A stretch of 8,810 bases of DNA from Chloroflexota bacterium. GTDB lineage: Bacteria; Chloroflexota; Dehalococcoidia; SM23-28-2; RBG-16-64-32. The notes below the pieces were generated by a model. That model saw only the letters and a program-made list of their open reading frames with translations, was not told where the DNA came from and did not search any database. The stretch is from NCBI GenBank assembly GCA_022563285.1, contig JADFNQ010000047.1, positions 1 to 8,810 of the forward strand, read 5' to 3'. The position numbers and the translations under genes were made by a program. Below, in pieces: positions 1-4,138 of this stretch (its first letter is position 1; each line of letters starts with the position of its first letter).

Positions 1-438
1 CCCCTCTGGATCGCCGGCCGCTCCCAGGCCGCCATCCGGCGCGCCGGCCGCCTGGGCGACGGCTATCTCCCCTACCTCTTCTCGCCCCAGCGCTACCGCG
101 ACAGCCTGGCCGAGGTGCGCACCGTCGCCGAGGGGGCGGGCCGCGACCCCGACGCCATCGAGGCCGGCCTCTATCAGTTCATCTGCCTGGCCGACAGCTA
201 CGAGGAGGCGAAGGGCATCGCCGCCGCCGACCTCTCACGCCGCTACAACCAGCCGTTCGAGAAGATCGTCGACCGCTACGTGGTGCTGGGCACCGCCGAC
301 GAATGCGCCCGCCGCCTGGCCGACTTCGCGGAGGCGGGAGTCCGCCACTTCCTCCTCGTCCCCATCACCCCCGGCTTCGCCGACTTCATGCCCCACGCGG
401 AGCGCTACGCTGCGGAGATCATCCCGAAGCTGAAGTAG
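1..438 (+). CDS. LLM-class flavin-dependent oxidoreductase, C-terminal part (5' truncated by window)
   Basis: The reading frame is open from base 1 to a TAG stop and encodes the last 145 residues of a luciferase-like (bacterial luciferase / F420- or FMN-dependent) monooxygenase or reductase. The opening residues PLWIAGRSQAAIRRAGRLGD are typical of the conserved strand-helix region near the C-terminus of this TIM-barrel family, where a G(R/S) and an R-A-x-x-x-G-D-G motif help bind cofactor. The tail with a GTADECARRLADFAEAGV segment followed by a hydrophobic strand (HFLLVP) matches the usual barrel-closing end. Substrate and cofactor (FMN or F420) cannot be decided from this fragment. A GTG at 115 is internal and is not the start, because family-like sequence continues upstream of it. 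The stop codon lies inside the first unit of the downstream repeat array. The neighbouring gene on the right is convergent. Confidence 0.88.
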   Translation, partial: PLWIAGRSQAAIRRAGRLGDGYLPYLFSPQRYRDSLAEVRTVAEGAGRDPDAIEAGLYQFICLADSYEEAKGIAAADLSRRYNQPFEKIVDRYVVLGTADECARRLADFAEAGVRHFLLVPITPGFADFMPHAERYAAEIIPKLK

Positions 439-576
439 CCACAGGTAGACACAGGCTAGCCACAGATTAGATTCTAGTTAGGTCATCTGCGCTACCTGCC
501 CGCCGACAGGCAGGTCTGCGGCCAGGAAGGGGTGGGGGGCCTCTCATCTGTGCCCATCTGCGCGTATCTGTGGCTA
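436..576. repeat. Inverted pair of 10-bp-period repeat arrays (TAGCCACAGA-type)
   Basis: The left array reads TAGCCACAGG (436-445), TAGACACAGG (446-455) and TAGCCACAGA (457-466). The right array reads CATCTGTGCC (545-554), CATCTGCGCG (555-564) and TATCTGTGGC (565-574), which is the same unit in reverse complement with an exact 10-bp period. The outer edges form a perfect 11-bp inverted repeat (457-467 with 566-576). CATCTGCGC also recurs directly at 484-492 and 555-563. The element fills the gap between two convergent genes, and its first unit overlaps the oxidoreductase stop codon. From general familiarity, CACAGAT-rich short periodic repeats occur in intergenic regions of many environmental bacteria; no function is established here. 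It could act as a transcription barrier, a protein-binding array or a non-autonomous mobile element. Confidence 0.75.
494..515. repeat. Small GC-rich hairpin repeat, copy 1
   Basis: ACCTGCC (494-500) pairs perfectly with GGCAGGT (509-515) around an 8-nt loop. The right arm plus the following bases (507-520) match 3212-3225 at 12 of 14 positions, and that second site also has a CCTGC-loop-CAGG hairpin, so this looks like one copy of a small palindromic repeat family. It sits between the two arms of the 10-bp repeat arrays. Confidence 0.5.
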
Positions 577-600
577 AAAAGGGGAAGTGGTGGGGGGCCT
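531..600. repeat. Perfect 12-bp direct repeat GGTGGGGGGCCT flanking the right-hand array
   Basis: GGTGGGGGGCCT occurs at 531-542 and again at 589-600. The 46 bp between the copies contain the whole right-hand 10-bp-period array and an A5 run. The second copy covers part of the stop codon of the small minus-strand gene. The arrangement resembles a target-site duplication around an inserted repeat, or a short local duplication. Confidence 0.6.
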
Positions 601-820
601 AGCCGCGCTTCGGAGGCGCGGTCTCGACCCGCTCCTCCGCCTCCTCCCGCGGCCGCACCAGCGTCACCACCGGCGCCGTCGATTCTCCAAGTTCGGCCTC
701 CCAGGGCCACAGCGGCCCGTAGCGCAGCCGCTGGAACGCCAGCCAGGCCAGCGTGAGGTAGACATCGCCCAGCATGAGGACGTCCTGGGTCAGGGAAGGG
801 CTCTTAGCCTGCCGGGGCAT
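599..820 (-). CDS. Small hypothetical protein (73 aa)
   Basis: This is an unrecognised small protein beginning MPRQAKSPSLTQDV. I chose the ATG at 820 because GGTGAG lies 5 nt upstream, a good Shine-Dalgarno match, and because extending the frame upstream would run through the dispersed repeat at 842-861. Codons have strongly GC-rich third positions like the real genes nearby, which favours true coding. The product has a hydrophobic, aromatic-rich stretch around residues 15-37 (Leu, Trp, Tyr) that could be a membrane-associated or amphipathic helix, then a Trp-Pro-Trp patch. Its charged C-terminal tail is rich in Glu and Arg (about residues 57-73) and probably disordered. A sigma70-like promoter lies about 90 bp upstream. 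It is convergent with the oxidoreductase gene. No function is assigned. Confidence 0.55.
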   Translation of the reverse strand: MPRQAKSPSLTQDVLMLGDVYLTLAWLAFQRLRYGPLWPWEAELGESTAPVVTLVRPREEAEERVETAPPKRG

Positions 821-841
821 GGTGCTCACCGTCCTTCTTTG

Positions 842-861
842 CCTGTCCTGAGCCTGTCGAA
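842..861. repeat. Dispersed repeat CCTGTCCTGAGCCTGTCGAA
   Basis: This 20-mer (reverse complement TTCGACAGGCTCAGGACAGG) matches, from general familiarity, a short repeat scattered through many environmental bacterial genomes, where it often creates spurious short translations. It contains two direct GACAGG units. Here it lies in the untranslated leader of the small minus-strand gene, between its promoter and ribosome binding site. It is the only copy seen in the window. Confidence 0.55.
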
Positions 862-913
862 TCGCTGCATAATCGATATGCCGCAGCGGACAGCCACACC
901 CCGCGGACAACCT

Positions 914-941
914 ATCCTACACCCGTTGTTACGCCTGTCAA
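914..941 (-). promoter_or_regulatory. Sigma70-like promoter for the small gene at 599-820
   Basis: On the minus strand a perfect TTGACA (936-941) is followed after 16 bp by TAGGAT (914-919), a 4/6 match to the -10 box. A start near 907 would give a leader of roughly 87 nt that includes the dispersed repeat. It faces only the small gene, which supports that gene being real. Confidence 0.5.
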
Positions 942-957
942 GCCGCCCCAGATTCGG

Positions 958-999
958 CCGCTGGCGAGAAAGCGTATGCTTTTCTTAGCGGCGAAAAGC
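958..999 (-). terminator. Overlapping alternative hairpins downstream of lysC
   Basis: Two stems compete for GCTTTTC at 978-984. One pairs it with GAAAAGC at 993-999 (perfect 7 bp, 8-nt loop). The other pairs it with GAGAAAGC at 966-973 and is extended by CCGCT (958-962) with AGCGG (987-991). The site lies about 95 bp after the lysC stop. There is no clean T-tract on the minus strand, so it is at best a weak terminator or a 3'-end stabilising structure for the thrB-lysC mRNA. Confidence 0.3.
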
Positions 1000-1094
1000 C
1001 TGCTGCGGCATGTAAAGCTGCCCTGCCGCCCTGTCCGGCTAGTTTTGGCGTTGCCTGTTTCGGGTATCGACGGAATGGCGGCGAAGGCCCTCCC

Positions 1095-1580
1095 CTACGC
1101 CTCCTCCAGCTCGAACGCCTTGTGCAGCGCCCGCACCGCCGCCGGCACCTGCGCCTCCTCGATCAGGCAAGTGATCCGGATCTCGCTCGTCGTGATCAGC
1201 TCGATGTTGATCCCCGCCTCATACAGCGTCTGGAACATCCGGCCCGCGTAGCCGGGGCCGGACTGCATCCCCGCCCCCACCACGCTCACCTTCGCCAGGT
1301 GCGTATCCGCCAGCACCTCCGGCGCCCCGATCTCCGCCGCCACCGGCCTCACGATCTCCATCGCCCGCGACAGCTCCGCCCGCGCCACCGTGAACGTCAG
1401 ATCCGTCAGCCGCTCTACGCTGGCGTTCTGGACTATCGTGTCCACGCTGATGCCACCTTCGGCTAGCGGCTGAAACAGGCGGGCGGCGATGCCGGGCTGG
1501 TCGGGCACCCCCCGTATCGTGATCCGGGCCACGTCCGTGTCCCCGACGATGCCCGTCACCTTGTTGCGCTGCTCCATCAT
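1095..1580 (-). other. Probable in-frame internal product of lysC (beta subunit, 161 aa)
   Basis: Met245 of the aspartokinase (ATG at 1580-1578, followed by a second ATG) is preceded by GGAGGTG at 1586-1592 with a 5-nt gap, an essentially consensus ribosome binding site in the middle of a coding sequence. The encoded 161 residues begin exactly in the linker between the kinase domain and the tandem ACT domains. In Bacillus subtilis aspartokinase II and Corynebacterium glutamicum aspartokinase a beta subunit made from an internal start at the equivalent place forms an alpha2beta2 regulatory enzyme. That this organism does the same is inference from the matching position and the strong Shine-Dalgarno. 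Confidence 0.6.
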
Positions 1581-2312
1581 GCTTACACCTCCGATGAGGG
1601 TGCCGGGGGCCTCCGTGAAGCTGGAGGAGACCAGGATCGGCACTTGGAATAGGGCGCCGAGCTCCACCGCCCGCGGGTGCATCACCGTGGCCCCGTAGCT
1701 GGCCAGCTCCAGCATCTCCTCGTAGCTGACCTCCTCCAGCTTGGACGCCCGGGGCTCGATGCGGGGGTCGGCCGTGTATATGCCGTCGACGTCGGTATAG
1801 ATCTCGCAGCACTGCGCCTTGAGCGCGGCGGCCAGGGCGACGGCGGTAGTGTCGGAGCCACCGCGGCCCAGGGTGGTGACGTCCAGCTCCTCCGTGGTCC
1901 CCTGGAACCCCGCCACGATCACCACGTTGCCGCGCTTCTGTGCGGCCTCAATTCGGTGCGGGTCCACCTTCAGGATGAGGGCCCGCCCGTACCGCTTGTC
2001 CGTGCCGATGCCGGCCTGAGCGCCGGAGAGGGCGACCGCCGGTCGGCCGATGTGCTTTAGCGCCATCGCCAGCAGGGTGGAGGAGACGATCTCCCCGGTG
2101 GAGAGGAGGAGGTCCAGCTCCCGCTCCTCGGGCTCGTCGGTCATCTGGGCGGCCAGGGCTAACAGCTCATCGGTGGTGTCGCCCATGGCGGAGACGACGA
2201 CCACCAGGCGGTCGCCGCCCTCGACCCGGCGGGCGATGCGGGCGGCCACGCTCTTGATGCGTTCGGCGCTGCCGACTGAGGTGCCGCCGTACTTCTGGAC
2301 GATTAGCGCCAC
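1095..2312 (-). CDS. lysC: Aspartate kinase, monofunctional, with tandem ACT domains
   Basis: This cytoplasmic enzyme phosphorylates L-aspartate with ATP, the first step to lysine, threonine and methionine. The 405-residue length is normal for the single-function bacterial type. Residues 1-235 are the amino-acid kinase domain, with KYGGTSVG at 7-14, STGE at 71-74, GRGGSDTTA at 149-157, YTDVDGIYTADPR at 172-184 and the ASYGA-MHPRAVE region at 205-217. Residues about 260-405 hold two ACT domains, which in this family bind lysine and/or threonine for feedback inhibition (TSEIRI at 375-380). The start is GTG at 2312, directly abutting the thrB stop; GGAG lies 9 nt upstream inside the end of thrB, so the two are probably translationally coupled. 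An internal in-frame start is described separately. Which end product inhibits the enzyme cannot be read from the sequence. Confidence 0.97.
   Translation of the reverse strand: MALIVQKYGGTSVGSAERIKSVAARIARRVEGGDRLVVVVSAMGDTTDELLALAAQMTDEPEERELDLLLSTGEIVSSTLLAMALKHIGRPAVALSGAQAGIGTDKRYGRALILKVDPHRIEAAQKRGNVVIVAGFQGTTEELDVTTLGRGGSDTTAVALAAALKAQCCEIYTDVDGIYTADPRIEPRASKLEEVSYEEMLELASYGATVMHPRAVELGALFQVPILVSSSFTEAPGTLIGGVSMMEQRNKVTGIVGDTDVARITIRGVPDQPGIAARLFQPLAEGGISVDTIVQNASVERLTDLTFTVARAELSRAMEIVRPVAAEIGAPEVLADTHLAKVSVVGAGMQSGPGYAGRMFQTLYEAGINIELITTSEIRITCLIEEAQVPAAVRALHKAFELEEA
1586..1592 (-). promoter_or_regulatory. Internal Shine-Dalgarno GGAGGTG within lysC
   Basis: GGAGGTG on the minus strand lies 5 nt upstream of the ATG at 1580-1578. 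It is clearly better than the site used by the annotated lysC start (GGAG, 9 nt before a GTG). It decides the candidate beta-subunit start. Confidence 0.6.
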
Positions 2313-3194
2313 CTAGGATATCTCCACGATCTCCGCGCCCCGCTCCGTGGGGGCGGTGATCAACGTCTCGGCGGCCACGTCGCGGCTACGCGCCGCCTCA
2401 AGCATCGCGTCCGCTATCCCCTGCTCGTTGTCGCTGCAGAGGGCGCAGATGGTGGAGCCGCCGCCGGAGAGGTAGGCGCAGTGGGCGCCGGCCGACTTGG
2501 CGGCGTCGAAGATGCCGTACATCGCCGGGAACAGCTTGGCGCGGGCAGGCTGGTGCAACCGGTCCTTCGTCGCCTCGTCCAGGAGGTCGAACCGGCCTTG
2601 GCCGAGGGCGGCGACGAGCAGGGCGGCGCGGGCGGTGTTTTGCACCGCGTCCTCCCGCGTGAGCGACTGGGGTAGGAGCTTGCGGCTCTTCTGGGTGGGC
2701 ATGCGCAGCTCCGGCACCAGGAGGACGGCCTTGAGCCCCTCCGGCAGGGGCACACCCAGGTGGGTAAGCCTGCTGCGGTCGCGCACCGCCACCTGGAACC
2801 CCCCGAACAGCGCTGGGGCGACGTTATCGGCGTGGCCCTCCAGCTCCGCGGCCAGGAAGAGGAGGTGCTCGCGGTCGAACGGGTCGCCGGCGAGGGCGTT
2901 GGCGGCGAGGACGCCGCCGGCGCGGGCGACGGCGGAGGCGCCCAAGCCGCGGGCGATGGGGATGGAGCCCTCGTAGGCGGCCTCGTAGCCGGACAGGGGC
3001 TCCAGCTCCGCCGCGGCGAACAGGGCGCGGGCGGCGATATCAGCCATGCGGGCCAGCGCGTGGTCGACCTTCGGCGCATCTCTGGAGAGAGTGATGGTGG
3101 CCCAGATGTCCAGCGCCAGGCCCAGGCAGTCGAATCCGGGGCCGAGGTTGGCGCTGGTGGCGGGGACACGGACGGTTACGGATGAAGGTGGCAT
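2313..3194 (-). CDS. thrB: Homoserine kinase (GHMP family)
   Basis: It phosphorylates L-homoserine to O-phosphohomoserine, the step before threonine synthase. The 293 residues carry the GHMP-kinase signatures: PATSANLGPGFD at 11-22, the ATP-binding loop PIARGLGASAVA at 79-90 (the common GLGSSA reads GLGASA), EGHADNVAPALFGG at 119-132 and the C-terminal glycine-rich loop LSGGGST at 242-248. I chose the ATG at 3194 because the first signature then starts at residue 11 as usual. The frame stays open to 3431, but that stretch contains a promoter and hairpins and has no family-like sequence. No convincing Shine-Dalgarno precedes this ATG. The stop codon abuts the lysC GTG, so the pair forms a two-gene aspartate-family operon. 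Homoserine dehydrogenase and threonine synthase are not in the window. Confidence 0.96.
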   Translation of the reverse strand: MPPSSVTVRVPATSANLGPGFDCLGLALDIWATITLSRDAPKVDHALARMADIAARALFAAAELEPLSGYEAAYEGSIPIARGLGASAVARAGGVLAANALAGDPFDREHLLFLAAELEGHADNVAPALFGGFQVAVRDRSRLTHLGVPLPEGLKAVLLVPELRMPTQKSRKLLPQSLTREDAVQNTARAALLVAALGQGRFDLLDEATKDRLHQPARAKLFPAMYGIFDAAKSAGAHCAYLSGGGSTICALCSDNEQGIADAMLEAARSRDVAAETLITAPTERGAEIVEIS

Positions 3195-3202
3195 CGGCTG
3201 TT

Positions 3203-3224
3203 GCCTGCGGGCAGGCGGGCCTGC
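3203..3224 (-). repeat. GCCTGC/GCAGGC hairpin repeat in the thrB leader (copy 2 of family)
   Basis: Three half-sites, GCCTGC (3203-3208), GCAGGC (3211-3216) and GCCTGC (3219-3224), are spaced 8 bp apart, so the central one can pair with either neighbour. The hairpin at 3203-3216 ends only 8 nt before the thrB ATG, where a ribosome binding site would be expected. Bases 3212-3225 match 507-520 at 12 of 14 positions, linking it to the repeat in the left intergenic region. Confidence 0.5.
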
Positions 3225-3227
3225 GAT

Positions 3228-3268
3228 TACGATAGCGTCATCGTAGCATCGAGCCTGACGGGCAGCAA
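3228..3268 (-). promoter_or_regulatory. Promoter of thrB-lysC with overlapping operator-like inverted repeat
   Basis: On the minus strand TTGCTG (3263-3268), a 17-bp spacer and an extended -10 TGCTACGAT (3240-3248) form a plausible promoter, giving a leader of about 39 nt. A perfect inverted repeat TACGAT-N6-ATCGTA spans 3228-3245 and includes the -10 box. CGAT/ATCG at 3224-3227 and 3248-3251 extend it with a 2-nt bulge. A repressor site is therefore possible; which protein would bind is unknown. The leader is too short for a lysine riboswitch or a leader-peptide attenuator. Confidence 0.42.
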
Positions 3269-3348
3269 CAGGATGCGCCAGAGGGCTCGTCAGGACGCTG
3301 GTAGGGGAGAAGTTGGGGAACGGTGAAGAGAGTATGTAGCGATTCGTC

Positions 3349-3377
3349 TTGACAGAGGCGTCTTGCAATACCAGAAT
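3349..3377 (+). promoter_or_regulatory. Sigma70-like promoter for candidate small RNA
   Basis: A perfect TTGACA (3349-3354), a 17-bp spacer and CAGAAT (3372-3377, 4/6) face right, away from thrB and toward the 3' end of tmk. A start near A3384 is predicted. No protein-coding gene follows on this strand, so the promoter would serve a non-coding transcript. Confidence 0.42.
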
Positions 3378-3383
3378 GTTAAC

Positions 3384-3494
3384 ACACGTAAGACATTGCG
3401 GTAGTCGCAAGAGTCTGAGTGACGAGCCCAAAGGGAGGGTGCGGCGACCCGCAGATCGGCGGCCCTGGAGGTATCCGGGGCCGCACTGTTTTCT
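3384..3494 (+). ncRNA. Candidate structured small RNA between thrB and tmk (about 110 nt)
   Basis: This candidate transcript is bounded by a TTGACA-N17-CAGAAT promoter and an intrinsic terminator. In order it can form UUGCG-GUAGU-CGCAA (3396-3410), a small CCC-AAA-GGG stem (about 3428-3436), UGCGG-CGAC-CCGCA (3440-3453) and the 10-bp terminator stem. No tRNA, SRP RNA, 6S or familiar riboswitch motif is recognisable, and no convincing reading frame with a ribosome binding site fits inside it. It is convergent with tmk and divergent from thrB-lysC. A 3'-end regulatory or antisense role is possible but untested. Confidence is limited because everything rests on promoter, stem and terminator patterns. 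Confidence 0.38.
3459..3494 (+). terminator. Rho-independent terminator, plus orientation
   Basis: GCGGCCCTGG (3459-3468) pairs over 10 bp, with one U-G wobble, with CCGGGGCCGC (3475-3484) around the loop AGGTAT. ACTGTTTTCT follows, giving the T-rich tract only on the plus strand. It stops rightward transcription four bases before the tmk stop codon. On the minus strand the same stem may mark the 3' end of the tmk mRNA, but without a T-tract. Confidence 0.6.
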
Positions 3495-3497
3495 CGC

Positions 3498-4136
3498 CTA
3501 CAGGATGTGGTCCAGGAACCGCTGCAGCTGCTGCCAGGCCGACTCCGTGACCCGCTCCGACGGTGAGGAGGCATCTACCACCGCGAAGCGCTTCGGCTCC
3601 CGCCGCGCCAGCTCCAGGTACCCGGCGCGCACCCGTTCGTGGAACTCCAGCGGCTCCTTGCCGATGCTGTCGCCCAGACTTTCGTGGTCCTTGCGGGCGA
3701 GGCCGGCCTCCGGCGGGACATCCAGCAGTATCGTGAAATGGGGTGGCAGTCCTTGGGTAGCGATGTGGTTGACCGCGCGCAGGTGGTCCAGGCTGAGACC
3801 GCGTCCGTATCCCTGGTAGGCCAGCGTGGAGTCCGTGTAGCGGTCGCAGAGGACCACTTCGCCCCGTTCCAGAGCGGGGCGAATCACGTCCCGGACGTGC
3901 TGCGCGCGAGCAGCTCCGAACAGGAATAGCTCCGACTCCGCGGTGACCGCGACCCCTCGCTGGAATATCCCCTTGACGATGTCGCCGAGCTCCGTACCGG
4001 CGGGCTCACGGGTGAGGACGACGGTGTAGCCCTGCTCTCGCATGAGGGCGGCCAGCGCCTCGGCCTGGGTGGACTTGCCTGATCCCTCTCCGCCCTCCAG
4101 TGTGACCAGTGTGCCATGGCGGAGTTTCGGGGACAC
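3498..4136 (-). CDS. tmk: Thymidylate kinase (dTMP kinase)
   Basis: It phosphorylates dTMP to dTDP for DNA synthesis in the cytoplasm. The 212-residue length is normal. Visible motifs are the P-loop GGEGSGKST (15-23), TREP (42-45), the DRYTDSTLAYQG substrate/Mg region (98-109) and a FTILLDVPPEAGLAR strand before the lid. The P-loop lacks the arginine of the eukaryotic type, as in bacterial enzymes. The lid (about 149-162) reads DHESLGDSIGKE and lacks the usual D-R-x-E arginine, with lysine at 160 instead. The start is GTG at 4136, with GGAGG 7 nt upstream inside the end of the ATPase gene. The intergenic gap is only 2 nt, indicating an operon with translational coupling. A strong GC-rich hairpin lies 13 bp past the stop. 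Confidence 0.96.
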   Translation of the reverse strand: MSPKLRHGTLVTLEGGEGSGKSTQAEALAALMREQGYTVVLTREPAGTELGDIVKGIFQRGVAVTAESELFLFGAARAQHVRDVIRPALERGEVVLCDRYTDSTLAYQGYGRGLSLDHLRAVNHIATQGLPPHFTILLDVPPEAGLARKDHESLGDSIGKEPLEFHERVRAGYLELARREPKRFAVVDASSPSERVTESAWQQLQRFLDHIL

Positions 4137-4138
4137 GG

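Noticed and set aside
436..576. CRISPR array
   Set aside because: The repeat unit is only 10 bp with no unique spacers of regular length, and no cas genes are present.
492..756. Glycine/proline-rich frames on both strands around 492-756
   Set aside because: They run through the repeats and the hairpin, are low complexity, and lack ribosome binding sites.
976..1251. Plus-strand open frame overlapping the end of lysC
   Set aside because: Most of it is antisense to the well-supported ACT domain of lysC, and GC-rich DNA commonly leaves such frames open.
2414..3169. Long Pro/Ser/Arg-rich frame inside thrB
   Set aside because: It is an out-of-frame shadow of thrB with low-complexity composition and no domain.
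3195..3300. Lysine riboswitch or leader-peptide attenuator controlling thrB-lysC
   Set aside because: The predicted leader is about 39 nt, with no Lys- or Thr-rich reading frame and no lysine-riboswitch core.
3195..3431. N-terminal extension of homoserine kinase by 79 residues
   Set aside because: The frame is open, but the extra residues show no family similarity, and the stretch contains the thrB promoter, an inverted repeat and hairpins; the GHMP motif sits correctly with the ATG at 3194.
3384..3494. tRNA, SRP RNA or other known RNA in the candidate sRNA interval
   Set aside because: No cloverleaf or GTTC-type T-loop, no GGAAGGAAGC-like SRP motif and no CCA end were seen.
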